Shown here: positions 1 to 12,559 of the stretch, piece after piece
Numbering within the stretch: position 1 is the first letter of the stretch
Layout: each line of letters starts with the position of its first letter
DNA from: Xylaria sp. FL1777
Taxonomy: Eukaryota; Ascomycota; Sordariomycetes; Xylariales; Xylariaceae
Length of the DNA stretch: 64,000 nucleotides
NCBI GenBank assembly: GCA_022578965.1
Contig: MU400563.1
Coordinates: 124,001 to 188,000 of the forward strand
Direction of reading: 5' to 3'
Program-made: the position numbers and the translations under genes
Notes under the pieces: generated by a model
Told to the model about the DNA's origin: nothing
The model's database searches: none
Seen by the model: only the letters and a program-made list of their open reading frames with translations

Positions 1-1440
1 GTTTTGACGCCAACTGTGAGGACATTTTGAAAAGGCCAACCCAGTAGATTCCGCCGTCGGAAGGATATCCCATTGGATTTTCTGCCGAACCTTGGTTTTC
101 CTGTCTTTGGTGTTCCAGGGCCAATCCAGGATAACCCTCTTACACCCACTTGAAAACTTTAAAAAAAGAACCAAAACCCATAAGCGAGTCGGCCAATTGC
201 CGTCATGTACCACTACCGGGATTTACCATTGGTTTTCATCCCACGGACTTCCCTTTCCGGAATTTCCTATGTGTTACTAGTGTCATATTACTCTGGGCCT
301 CAGGGCAGTTTCGCATTACGGGGAAAGAAGGGTTTTTCATACAATTTTTTTCCTGTCTCAGCTGTTTCCATTTTTTTGAGATACCCCAGAGCAGTGGAGA
401 GAATTAGTACGACGAAGGGAAGAGAGGCAATTGAGAAGGTCGCGCAGCCATATGCGCTTTTCTGTCCTTCGTCTTATGATTACATATTGCGCCGCGCAAG
501 CACAGCAGCACACGAACGAGAACACGAGTGGTCCGATCAACGAAGGGCACATTCAGGTTAGGGAAGATAAAAGTTGGGATTTGGAGGATTTGGTTCCTTT
601 GTTCTGTTCCTTTGTTTAGACTTGGGCCGACTACGATTGTTGACCATTGTTGGAGAGTCGCCATAGACTCTTATCTTCGGCGAGTCACTATTATGCCACA
701 GGACTGGCGAGCAAGAAGCTTTAATGGAATTTTATTGGAGGACATTTTACCGTCGATATTATCTACCGGACGGACGAGTTTGGATCTTTGGTTTCAGCGC
801 AGGGCGTTTTATTTTTTACCGGGCTGGACGTGCAACGCAACTTATAGACTATTTTGGAGGAGCGCGCGAAGCCAGTTGGCCTTGTGGTCGGGTTTGTTCA
901 CACTGGCTGGCTGGATTGGATATACCCCGTTTGCTTTTTGTACTCAATTGTAGTGTAGGCGACGAGGTCGAAATCTCTAAATATTAACATTATTATATAC
1001 AAACTTCTCTCTTCAGCTGCAGTCTAACGTGGTTTCCATGCTTTCGTATAACCCTTATATCTAACCTATCTTATGTTCTATCATGTCTTGTCTGTAAAAG
1101 CGAGATTAACCACTTGTCAACAAAGTAGTTCATGTTGATGTCTTTAGCGTAGTTGTATTCATTATGCATGTCTCCCGCGCCCTGGTGCTCTGCAGGTCGC
1201 GGACCGCGTGGAGACCTCGTGCGCCAAGAGACGATGTTGCGCTGCATCCGAAGTAGGAGGGTAGGTATAAGTGAGTCTACGTATATGTTTACTTATTGAT
1301 AGAATATTTCACCATAGTACTGTGAAGATGCTAACATGTTACCATACCTGTATCCTACACATAGGTACCGGTATGTGACTCAGAGAGAGCCCTGTAATAA
1401 TTACATGTAATGACCAAGGAATCATCATTACCCAGAATAG

Positions 1441-1468
1441 CTCTCTCTCTTTTTTTTTTTTTTTCTCC
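1441..1468 (+). repeat. Polypyrimidine tract
   Basis: An uninterrupted C/T run: five CT dinucleotides followed by about 14 T and CTCC. It is a simple-sequence tract of the kind found in fungal promoters, but no gene is visible downstream of it. Confidence 0.8.
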
Positions 1469-1563
1469 GAAATTAGCATACCTCCCTGTTATAGCTCACC
1501 CCTGACTTATTTGATTGCTTTTCCATTTCCCCATTAATATTGACTCATATTTTTTTTTTCCGA

Positions 1564-1576
1564 TGTGTGTGTGTGT
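1564..1576 (+). repeat. (TG)n microsatellite
   Basis: Short perfect TG dinucleotide run in the gene-poor left end. Confidence 0.75.
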
Positions 1577-1747
1577 ATCAATCTCGTTTTTGTTTACCCA
1601 TCGAGCGTAGTGTTATTATGCACGGCTCACGTCGTGGCTCTTGTTCCTCCTTGCTGATAGCCGCGGAAATTACCTCGTGTATTACTCGCTTGCCCGGGGG
1701 ACGGATCCTGGGGATTCCATCCAATAAATAGGTGCGGCATAGTTGCG

Positions 1748-1773
1748 CACACACACGCACACACACGCACACA
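1748..1773 (+). repeat. (CA)n microsatellite with GC interruptions
   Basis: CA dinucleotide run interrupted twice by CG. The reverse frame through it gives a spurious Cys/Val-rich peptide. Confidence 0.8.
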
Positions 1774-3544
1774 AAAGGTTTTTTTGAGTCTTCTTTTTCC
1801 TCCGTACAGTACACAACATAGAGGAGGCTACGCCGTACTGGATGGCTTGTGGTATTTGTCATCTATACTTGATTATCTTGATCAAGCGCGTTTGGTATGT
1901 GTGTGCACTGACAATGCAGGAATGTTAGGGAACGTTGGCACCTATTACGCGGTACTAGACGTTTTGCAACCGAGCAAACAAATACGTACGCAGTAGTAAG
2001 TAAACAAATGTTGCACGGCTCTGGCATGCTAGAAAGACAGTTGGCCGTCGCTGGTAAGAATTTTCCCTGTATTATCTCCTTTGGGCCTGTTGGATTCCAG
2101 GAATTTCGCGAGGTAGGGGTTGGAGATACCCTGTCAGCACGATCCTAGCGTACCCTGTCTTCTCTAGCCTCCAGCAAATAGTGCACTTGAAGGGCGTGCT
2201 CCTTCAGGGGTTGTTTGGCCTGGGGTTCGAATTAGTGATCTACCATAGCGTCAGAGGCTGGACGCTCACCTTGAATGCAGGTCGTCGATGCTATGGCCCA
2301 TGGCAGAACTTGTTTACCTTGGTGGTGACCTGCCCGGCTACATACTACTACAAGTGGTATCACAGATTACCACCGTGTATTTTTTGGCCTGCGGGGTTCT
2401 TCCGTCTCCGGTCGCTTTATTCATAACACAAGAGCAATGTTGTGTTCAGGGAGAAGATATGGGTGGTCCTAATTTGCTAGTACTTGTACTGCGTATGCTA
2501 CACTATACACCACATATTCCACGCCGCTTTTCTCAGTCCAGTATCACACGGAATGTTGACGCCTCGGTTTTATGTTGACTATCGGGCCCGTGGATGATCA
2601 TCATGGTTCATCGAGGGAGGTAGGCAGGCAGGCAGCGCAGGGACGCGGCTCGTCGTGCCTATGCGGCTCCTTTGGCCCTTTGCGACCTTTCTCCATCCAT
2701 CCGTCAATCAACCCTGGCCCTAGGTAGTGTTGTGTCGGGTGCTATGATACCAACACTGTACACCAACCTCCGTTCATCCTTCAAGCGAAGAAACCTTGTA
2801 GTAGCAAGGGATAAACTACGAAGCAGCTCAAATAGGCATCAGTGAGAGTTGCAGACTGCACTGTGTAGCTGTGGCTGGTGAAATACCACATGGTTTAAAG
2901 GTGATCAAAAAGAAAGGGGTGTGTAGATGAAACGAAGGGAGTCAGCCAGTCGGTCCTATATTGGAGTAAAGGAATGCAATTTTTTTCCTCCTACTCTTCC
3001 GATGGTATAGTCGAAAGATGGTGTGCGGGTAAGCCAAGCCCAACTACAATTCTTACTCTGCTTCCCTCCCACCCCTGTCATGACGATGGCTTATGCGTAT
3101 GCGTATGCCCTCACAGACGCCCCAAACGAGAGATATTGCTGGTGCCTTGCATGGGGCATCGCCTAAAAACCGGTTCCGGGATCCGGATGAGGCGAGGTGG
3201 CTATGTACCTATCAGTCAAGGTTGGGGTTTCTGAAATCGACCTTCGTGCGGGCAAAACTCGTCCCCCAACGAATAGTCCTAGAAACACCTTGTCTGGCTG
3301 ATGCGACCGGTTTCAACTCCAGTGAGTCAGTGAGACGGGACAGGACATAGTGTATGACACCCAGCCACCATCTACCTGGTGGGGATCGGGTATCACAGCT
3401 TACTTGGGACTACCGTATGTGCTCATGCGCCGCGGCAGATACGGATAGTGCTACGGAAGAGGCTGACAAGGCGTCTGTATTGCCAATCAAGGGCCCGAAA
3501 GCCATAAAATCATGCTAATAGGGGGGGCTGGACCGAAGAAGATT

Positions 3545-3567
3545 GTGCGTGCGTGTGTGTGTGTGTG
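3545..3567 (+). repeat. (GT)n microsatellite
   Basis: GT dinucleotide run with two GC interruptions. Confidence 0.8.
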
Positions 3568-6500
3568 AGTATACTGGGATCTGTATGTGCATCTGGTGTT
3601 ACTGTTTCATTAATAAGGCGTCTCTTTCGTCCCAACTATCTCACCCCAGCCATCCTATAGTCGCACGTCATCGTATCAAAATAGCAGCATAAAGTATACG
3701 CAACCATGTGATAATATGCATCCCTCAGTACTGTAGGTAGTAGTGTAAGTAGTAAGTAAGAGGTAGGTGTGCAAGTGGATGCTGCAGTATACCAACTGCG
3801 ACAGGGAATACCATCAGCCAACGGCGAATCGTGGGATGCGAACATGCAGCAATGCTAGTTCTTACCAGCCATCCTGTTTCGTTCTTATTTTCTCCTCGTT
3901 TCCCTTTTGCTTTTCGCGTTTCGTCCTTCTCTGTTTCTCCTCTTTCGTTTGGGGGCCAAAGGGAGGCTGGAGGATTAGGACTGACATCATGTCTAACTTC
4001 AATCTGAACTTTTTGTTTGAGGCTAAAGGATGAACCATCTACCTCCATATCGACGACTGACTTCGCCTCCCGGGTCACGGAAACATATGCATCACGGACA
4101 CATCTATTATGCACTTCAACCGCCGAGAAGTACACTGCCGACCCAGGTACTACATGCGCATAGTAGTCTGCATATACGCATAGTGTAGTGTAGGTAGATG
4201 CGCTACCCTTCCCAGCCTCCCGTTGGCTTCCGCTTCTAATTCGGGAGCCGGAATAACAGTCCAACTAGGATACAACGGTAAAGGCGGCCAGTTAGTCTAG
4301 GCCAATGAAGCTCTGAGCTAGCCCTCCAAATATGCATCCAAGGGCTGTAGAACCAACATGCGAAAGTAGCAGCCCAACACTCACGCGACTGGAAATGTGT
4401 CATTGGGTCGATGTCATCTAATTTACGTAGGCTGCAAAGCGTGTGGAATTAATGTCGTGAGGAAGTGTGCAACTGTACATACATATCTACAGAGTAACAT
4501 GCACACACATGCACGCGCACAAAAAGCCTTCGCCAACATCCAAAACATCGTGTATCATTCACCAGAAACAGAAAAGAGGGGAAATGGGAGTGCAAAGCTA
4601 TGACGCTGGGTCCAGGTCCAGGCCCAGCCCAGCCCACGACCCCTCATCCTCATCCCTACACATACCTACATATCCATTGATCCAATATTGCACTTTCGCC
4701 CACAGTCCGTGATACCCATCCGTGTCATCATCACAGCAGAAACGAGTGAAGGGGAGAAAGGAGCTAATGCTAAGAGGGCAGCACCCGAAAACCATCCCAC
4801 CAATCACGCCACAGGTGTGGTAACATAGTCGTCGCCCTTTTGAATCTGCAAATATAGGTTGCATCTATGATAGAAGAAGAAATGCTAATAATATTCAAGG
4901 CCAGATACAAGCCGGGCGGATCTTTCTCCCTCGTGGCTGGCCTGGCTTTTGTCCAGCCCATCCTACCCTCCTTTTCATCTTGCCGCTCTACCTGACTTTC
5001 GCCCGCAACATGGAAACTTGACCACAAGTAAAGTAAGTATGTCATAGATCCTTCCATGCTTATTCCTTCGCTTGCCTAGTCGCGGCCATTGGTAGGCAGC
5101 CGTCTCTTTTGCTCGGGCAAACCAGAAGACCCGTAAGCGCGGGCAGCGGAACCCATGTCCTCCCGCATCTCTAAGTGATCCATCCCGCATCAACAACGAC
5201 ATGTCGACATATCGACATACCGGTATGTCGCGGATGACAAGAGTCCTCCGCATCAAGGATGAGCGAACATGTTCAAGAATAGATCTCCAACATAATTAAC
5301 ATCCCCCAAAACTCATTGCTTACCTGCTTATACAGGACAGGATGAGGTAATCCGCATTTATCTAGTCTTAGTTGGGGCATTTTTTTCTTGCACGTCAGAC
5401 TCGGCGTGTAACTGCAACCCCCAATGACCGACCATCCTAAATAGTCACGTACGTAGGCTACCCACATGTATAAAGTACAATTACTTTCTAACTAGTATGT
5501 AAGTGGTTGGCTCACAATAGCCTTACTCAGCCCGGATATACGCCGCAGATAGATGTGCCTATTCTAGTGCAGTGCGATGCAACCCAGCCGACGTATTCTA
5601 GAATGTGTCTGGTCAGCGCCGCCGTCTTGGTACCGTTATAGGTAGGCTGGGGATCCTTTCTGCATTCCTTCGTCAGGTCGGACTCACCTTACATGTACTC
5701 CTCACCGGTTAGCTAGTTCGGTATCTCCTACACTAGAGAACAAGGATCTTGGCTATTGCCAGTCGACAACTTTGCGTTGTGTCCTCTTGCAGTTAGAACA
5801 CATCTCTAATAGTACCAACTTAGGCATCATGCAGTGGGTATCACTACTATAGTAGATATTTACCTATTACCCATCTACATATGTAAGCTTTGTTATAGAG
5901 GTATCGCTGTCTAGCGTATGCGTGTGAGAATATCTGCGGCGCAGACACGTGGAAGTTAAGCGACTAGATATTCCGCTAGGTGAATAACGGCGTAGTCACA
6001 TCCTAGATCTCTACATAGTAAGTCCGGCGCGCCGACAGTAACTCCTCCACTTTCGCCGTTGTATCCCTCCTTACATAAGCCTCTCCACCGCACAGACGGC
6101 TGGATGATGATACCCGTGAAAGCCATGCCGGGACGAGAAGTCCTGTCGGGACCGACACGGAAAGGCCTTATGTAGCACAGGACTCTAATAGAGTGCGCTC
6201 CTGGTTCGTATCAGCTAGGGTGGTTGCACAACCCCGAGTGAGTCTGGGGATTGCATGTGCATGAGCGCAGGCAGGCTGGTGGGCGCATGAACGAGACGGA
6301 TACGTACATTCTCGACTACAGTGTCATGCCTTGCCCCCGGATAGCCACAGCGTAATCCGGGATAATGGTAGTTAGGCGCGTGTTGCGCGAGCTGCGTTGT
6401 TCTTTTTTCTTATGTTTATTTCCACGTACGAGTTAGCGAAAGATGGCAGTTTAGTTCGTATCATGCAAATGCTGTTTGAAGGTGTTGGCATATGTAGTGT

Positions 6501-7653
6501 AGTATAATAGGGAGGAACTCCTTTCACCCTTGCCAGAATAGTTGAACGAAGACTGGGCCGTCTAAGGGGTTCGGTAACACCTGGTCACCTCGTGAGATTG
6601 TAGTCATCATCTATAGCGAAGGCTGTGTAGAACTACCACACAGTACTCTGCCCAGTGCGATGATTAATTTTAAACATCTGCACTACCAGACGACATCTTA
6701 CCTAGAAAGGGAGTTTATTTGCACTTCCGGCTTATACCACAATGGAGGAACATACTGAGATATAATCAAGCCCTGAGGACTCCATGCCCGTTAAGAATGA
6801 TGAAGGGATCTTGTTCTAAAAAGGGGTAATTACAAGGGATATAGACAATTGTTATTGTTCTTCTCCAGTTGACCTCTACTACAACTAATATCATATACCT
6901 TTAGTCGTTGATGGCTCTCTCGGTAGTTCGATAGATAAATGTTACGATGATAAGAACAGTGTTGAAGTACAAGCCCTGCTCCAGCGCTAACCTCAGGGCC
7001 GGAAGAAAACTGTCCAATTTGGCAGCATTCTACTTGTTGGCAGTAGTGTGGCGGTATAGTCTTGCCGCTCTATTGCGTGGCAAGCTTCTTCTATATAAAA
7101 TCTCACACAATAACATGCTTATTGCCTGCCTATAGTTTACCACGGAACAAGAGTCAAAGTGGCCTTGGCCTCACGAAGGCATGGACTTCTGACAAGTTCA
7201 AGTGACTAATGAATATAGGATAAGGGTTACATAAACTTTCAACGCTGCCTACAAGTGCATAAACACTAGGAATGGCAACCTACCTAGATACCTATTCTAT
7301 AATACAATATCAACTATAACCGATGGCATAGCTGTTAAAGGAACATAAATTACCTTAGTTTCGCTGTCTACTGCTGTAGTCGGCCCGTAACGATTATATA
7401 ACTATTTCACGCATTTTCAAACTGAGGCTATCAGCCCTCACTTATTTTCGGAGGCTTGGAACTCCGCCCCAGTTGTATATATAGTCGGTACCAAGGTCAA
7501 GGAAACTATCCGACTATCCGACTTCAAGGACCTTGCAGTGTCATAAGAGATAATGGTATCTTGAATATAGACAATTCCATGCCCTAAATCCAGCCCTTGT
7601 TATAACTATTTTGGTGGCCGAACCTCTTCGGAGGTCCCTATATTCCTTACTTC

Positions 7654-8683
7654 TTAATGTGAGAGAAGAGCATCCCTCAACGGGGCTTCACCCCTCGTGT
7701 TTCGCCAGAAGTTCGTAGCTACTCGAAGCTCCTCACAGCTATCGAGGAGCCATGACCATTTGATTGCAATGTACTCCGAAACCTCCCATGCCATCGGGTC
7801 CCACGAATCTCCCCACACTATCAACCCGGTGTGTTCGGTGGTTGAGTTCTTCCCGCCAAGATCAGCACAAAGTTCATCCTCACTGAAAGTCCCTTGTAAA
7901 AGAATGAGCTTATCTCTTAGGGAGGCAAATGGGAATATATCGATATATGGATGATGCAAGACTGTGGTCTGTGTCTCCGTTGGGGCTAGCGAGTCCGGGA
8001 GTGGATGATTGAAAGTTCTGGGATTGCAGAATGGAGATGTGATGTCGTCATGAAGGGCACGCGGTTCTAAACCCAAGATCTCGGCGTTTGCTGCGCAAGC
8101 TTTGTAGAGGTTGTATCGTACGAGCGTGAGGAGATGATCAGCAGGTAGCGGCAATGCGTAGAGGTCGAGGACTATTGTAGTTGGGCCGGCTGACACTACA
8201 AGCACAAAACTTTCTGGACTCGATGACCACCTTAACTGGAGGGCTGCGTTCCCGTGCGGTACGTTTAATGGCGAGAACTGTTTGACCAGATCTTTGGGCT
8301 GCTGTACCGTATGTTTCGAGATAATTTGCTTTCCTGGCGTCCAGGCCGCGTATCCATCACAATTCTCAGCGTGCGATGACGAATGACTGACGGAATCCGC
8401 TTGGCATTCCACGATAGGAGGCCGACTAAGTCGAGCAGGTTCGACAGGCTCTATCTGGCAGTTGGCAGACTTATTGGCCGCTTTGCGTCGTCCTATAGCA
8501 TAGTCAGTTTCATTTATCGGCGCCGAATTACGGCAAAGAAGTATACCCACTGAGAGCTCGCTGGTTCAAGCGATTCTGTCGTTTCTTCCTTGCTCCAAAG
8601 TCGGATATCCCGGCCCAATCATCTTCGACGCTTCGGGCCTCGACCATATGAGGCATGTCATTCACTACGATTGACCCAGCCAT
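7654..8683 (-). CDS. bZIP-type transcription factor with DUF3425 domain
   Basis: Two exons, 8683-8551 and 8492-7654, joined by a 58-nt intron, give 323 residues. The intron falls inside the basic region. Spliced residues about 32-52 read RKKRQNRLNQRALRRRK, the bZIP basic signature of the fungal DUF3425 group. The first exon is missed by simple ORF calling. No clear leucine zipper follows, which is common in this group. The C-terminal half carries DUF3425 hallmarks: HHPYIDIFPFASLRDKL, then WGDSWDPMAWEVSEY and TNFWRNTRGEAPL. It is probably a nuclear DNA-binding regulator. It is divergent from the SDR gene at 9023 across a 339-bp intergenic region, so it may control that gene (inference). The ATG at 8683 was chosen because it is in frame with the basic region. 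Confidence 0.88.
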
Positions 8684-9022
8684 GATGTATATTAATCAGC
8701 ATAATCCAGTTGCAGAATTTAAACGTCGCAATTATTAGAGCATGCTACACCGAGCCGAGAGATCATATATACAGATAGTGCCTCGATGGGATACGACGTC
8801 TCTGAGATACGCTAATGTAAGAGCTAATGCAACTGGATGACATGCCAAGTCTTCAACTCAGTGACCAATCAATGTCGTGTCAGGGTTCATGAACAATTAC
8901 ATACCTAATTGATGGGGAGAAGAAAAGGAGGATATAAAGCGAGTTCAAGTTCCGCCTTATTTCAAATATGTTGTTACAATTTTCATATATTGTGTACATA
9001 TAAGTTTTTCACTCAGCTAACA
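8684..9022. promoter_or_regulatory. Divergent promoter region between bZIP gene and SDR
   Basis: This 339-bp stretch separates two start codons facing apart and must hold both promoters. A TATA-like word lies at 8933-8938 on the + strand. I found no other recognisable site. Confidence 0.6.
8933..8938 (+). promoter_or_regulatory. TATA box candidate of the SDR gene
   Basis: TATAAA about 85 bp upstream of the ATG at 9023, a plausible spacing for a fungal TATA promoter with a short leader. Confidence 0.45.
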
Positions 9023-10297
9023 ATGTCGCAGTTCTCCTTCTCGACAACAGGGGTGGAGGTGGTTAATGCCTTTGCTGACCAGGTTCAAAACAAAACGGGT
9101 ATGTCGCCTTTTACATGACTGATTGTCTAGATACCTACTAAGCTATAGAAAGTGCTCATCACCGGACCTAGCGAGGGTGGCATTGGTTCTGAGATCGCGA
9201 TATCACTAGCTCATGCCAATCCGTTTCTCATCGTCCTAGTAGGGCGCACAGAAGATAAGATCAAGCCGGTCATTCGCAAGATACGCGAGATTAATGCTTT
9301 AGTCCGACTTGAATTCTTCCAGCTCGACCTGAGCGACCAAGCCTCAGTGCGCCGTGCTGCAAAATCAATTGCCGCCACTGTCGAGAAGATTGACATTGTT
9401 ATTAACAATGCGGCCATCATGGCTTGCCCATGGTCTAAGACAAACGACGGCATTGAGAGGCAGTTCGCAACAAATTATCTCGGGCACTTTTTGCTCACTA
9501 ATCTGCTCCTCGAAACCACAGTCAAAATGGACGGTGCGAGAATTATCAACACTACAAGCACAGGTGGTGCAGGAGATATTAATCTTGACGACGTGAACTT
9601 CAATGTACTTGCTTTATTACACTTGGAGTTAGTCAGGTCTAACAAGACGTTCAGGACGGGGCAGAGTATATACAAGTAGCGGCGTACGCACAGTCGAAAG
9701 TCGCAATGCTTCTATTCAGTGCTGCTCTGGCTTCCAAATTCGATCCAAAGAAAGTTGCCGCATTTTCAGTCCATCCCGGAAGTAAGTGTTACCTTTCGTA
9801 TAGCTTTAGTCCGAAATACTTACGGGGCAACACTACTCAGATATCAAGACCAATCTTCAAGTGCACCTCCAGGATCCAGTCGCGTTCAAATCGGCAGTTG
9901 AATGGATCACAGCGAAAACAGGTAAGCATGGATTATAATCCAAACATTGATATAGCTCTTTTGTTCGCTTTATTCTGCGTGTCAATAATCAATTTGCTAG
10001 TATTGATGTTCCACATCAGGTCACTTTGAACGAGAAGAATTCAAAACTTTGCAACAGGGATCGTCGACTACGTTGATAGCAGCATTAGATGATAGTATCA
10101 TTGGTACGTGTGCAAAAAATTCGTTGAAGAAGCTAAATTCACACAAAGTTACAGGATCATCAGGATGTTATCTCGCTGATGCCCATCTGGCGTCGCCGCA
10201 ACCGAACCAATTGACGGATAATCCGCTCCTTGCGGAGAAGTTGTGGTCTTTGAGTGAGAACTTGGTTCATCAGACATTCAGTTGGGGAAAATATTGA
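9023..10297 (+). CDS. Short-chain dehydrogenase/reductase, six exons
   Basis: Exons 9023-9098, 9153-9604, 9655-9781, 9841-9921, 10020-10103 and 10155-10297 join in frame to 320 residues. All five introns (50-98 nt) have GT..AG ends. The product is a classical Rossmann-fold SDR of the fungal WWOX/retinol-dehydrogenase-like kind. The cofactor loop is VLITGPSEGGIGSEIA near residues 26-41, the NNAA motif is near 115, and the catalytic YAQSK lies in exon 3. The C-terminal segment AEKLWSLSENLV is also typical. Without splicing the locus looks broken, but splicing restores a full-length protein. The substrate is unknown. It is divergent from a bZIP regulator and lies upstream of a second SDR, perhaps a small metabolic module (inference). 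Confidence 0.88.
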
Positions 10298-11485
10298 AAG
10301 TGGAATGAAGCTGAAGCCCTCATGTCTCTTCTCGTTGAGACTACCCTGAAGCATGAATAAAAATACGGAAGATACTCTGCCGGTTGATTATTTGTTAAAA
10401 ACTCAAGTAGTCATAAAGAATTTATAAACATGCAATTATTTTCAAGAGCTAATAATTGTTATATCGTTACACCTGCAACGGTATATAATATTTACTTAGC
10501 AATACACCTTAATTATCATTGAAAGAAATGAAGATATAATAATAAATTAAGCTGTCTTTAAAGACTTTGTATAAAATATTTAACATAATAAGTTCTAAGA
10601 AATCTTTTAAGGTAGCCCTAGCAGCAGCTAGGGACGATACTCAGGAAATGCTATGAAAGACAGCCAAGACCAGAGGCGGGTAAAGAGTACTAGGAACCGT
10701 CGGAAATTGTTCAATTGCTAGTAGACAACTCGAGACGACTGTCGAAAGGAAAGAAAAGAACCAACAATACCCGGGACGGACGAGAGCATGGTTAAGCGGT
10801 CGAGTAGTTTCGGTTGCCATGTGCTCTAGTGCATTTTGGAGGCAGGGATGAGGGCGCTGACTACAGCAAAGCCAGATGTTGTCCATTTAATGTGTACACC
10901 GGAATCGTATCTTGATCTAGTTTCGCGGTGCTTAAGTACCTCACTAGCTTGATCGTAAGTAGTCTCCAGGCATAACGTCGACTGTTTGATCTCAACACAG
11001 TACCTAGCTGAGAATGAAAGACTTGGGAAATTCAGACCGCATAGAAAAGGATAAAACGCAACATGGAGAACTAAGTTGATACGAGATGATTTCACTCTTA
11101 AATTGTTGTGAACAATGATGAATGAAAGCCAATCGGGCCGGGCGTAGGCACGACGAGCAATACGCGAGTGGACCGTCAACAACCGTCGGAGCCGGGAGAA
11201 TTGAGGTACGCACGCTGTATTTAACTCGGATAGCTACTGGTCCTAGGTATTCCTTGTGGCGTGGAGATACGCATGCGGCCTAGAGCTTTCTGACCACGCC
11301 GTACGATTGCATCGATTGCCAAGTCGTTCCACACTACCTCCAGCACGTTGGAATTGGTGCTTAATGTCGCTGCAAGTCGCTGTAAGGTCACTGCTTCGAG
11401 ACCTGAAAGACCAGTACGAATATAGGAATGCCACATTACGCAGTAGAGATACAGGCAAAACAAAACATTACCGAGAGCCTTATCA
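10298..11485. other. Intergenic, no gene recognised
   Basis: AT-rich at the left (10380-10620). Short frames occur on both strands, none with recognisable motifs or convincing splice structure. It contains the 3' regions of the two convergent SDR genes. Confidence 0.5.
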
Positions 11486-12559
11486 TTACGGGTAACCTTG
11501 AAGTCCAGCATTTTCCTGAAGGATTTTCAGTATCTCTTCATTCGTCTCTTTTCCGAGCTTTTCGCTCCGCTCAGTAGCCATAAACCCAGCATATCTAATG
11601 GGTGTCAGGTCAGTCATAGTCAGTACGTGGCGTGGCTTGAGAGCGCGCACTTACTCTGGTAGTGTGTCGTTTATCCAGAACCTGCCGTGGCTTTCACGAC
11701 CCAGTCCAGCGGCGCTTACCAGTGTTCGACTACCATGCTCGGGGTCTCTTCCGCAGATGAGTTTATAGGGGATCATGAGGAGCCTCACATACCACGGGTA
11801 ATCCCGATGCAGGCCAGTGCCTCGACACATTGCTGGACAGCTACAGTTGACGATGATGTTGGTTTCGCCTCCTGGGGAGGATTTACTGCAGTGCGCAGCT
11901 AGCCCTTCGATGAAATACCTTGCTGCTAGCTTGACTAAGTAATACTGCGAGACGTGGTCAAACTTGGCAGGGTCGTTGATGCGCTGGATCAGAGTTTGGT
12001 CTTCGGGTATCCATTCCCCGAGCACGTCTTGTGTGGCTACACTATTGAGGAATGTGATGTGTGGAATGTACCCGTCATCCGAGCCAGCGGCGGCGGTCTT
12101 TTTGACTTTGTCCAACAGTAGAATAGCCATCAGAGCTGTCGAAAGGACGTTGACCTGAAACGCGTTCTCGTAGCCTTCCGCACTAGTCGCGAATGAGGGC
12201 GTCATGATACCAGCGCAGAGCTGGACGACATGGAGTTCGGGAACAGTCTCGTTGATGTCTTGTACGAATGCTTGTACAGAGTCGAACGAGGATAGATCCA
12301 CGGTCTTGATGACAATGTCCCCGGGACTTGTAACTTGACCCATAATGCTAGCTCTCGCTGCCTTGCCTTTGCTCACATCGCGTACTGCCAAAATCAATGT
12401 GCGCGCCCCTAGCTGCGCATACTTGAGTGCCGCCTGAAATCCCATCCCACTGTTGGCCCCTGTTACAAGCACCGTTTTCTCCTTGAACGAAAGATGCGTC
12501 GGGTTAGCAGGAGGATATCGCGCATCCCAGAACTGTTCACTCAAAGGTGGGGGCGGCAT
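11486..12559 (-). CDS. Short-chain dehydrogenase/reductase, two exons
   Basis: Exon 1 12559-11655 and exon 2 11594-11486, with a 60-nt intron, give 337 residues. The first exon alone ends at a stop created by the donor site; splicing adds about 35 residues, including EYAGFMATERSEKLG. The Rossmann motif TGANSGMG is near residue 34, and the catalytic YYLVK (YxxxK) is near 226-230. The usual NNAG is replaced by LCAG. An NAD(P)-dependent oxidoreductase with unknown substrate. Its ATG context and the proline-rich start MPPPPLSEQFW fit fungal SDRs of this group. It is convergent with the SDR ending at 10297. It is about 14 kb from the PKS cluster core, so membership there is doubtful. Confidence 0.87.

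Larger units (their letters stand above)
1..7653. other. Long gene-poor region with microsatellites
   Basis: I see no supportable gene here. Open frames are short, overlap on both strands, start at non-conserved positions and show no family motif; the longest is a 179-codon minus frame at 3725-4264. The region holds simple repeats (listed separately) and scattered TACCTA/TAGGTA words. It could be a long upstream region of a gene outside the window, or decayed sequence. Nothing in it allows a choice. Confidence 0.6.

Noticed and set aside
528..953. 141-codon + frame near the left edge
   Set aside because: Overlapping frames of equal length occur on the same strand and no family feature is present.
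2215..2260. Possible tRNA B-box (GGGTTCGAATT)
   Set aside because: No matching A-box or cloverleaf arms around it.
3725..4264. 179-codon minus-strand open frame
   Set aside because: Longest frame in the left 7 kb, but its composition is irregular, it has no motif, signal or splice support, and it overlaps a + frame of similar quality.
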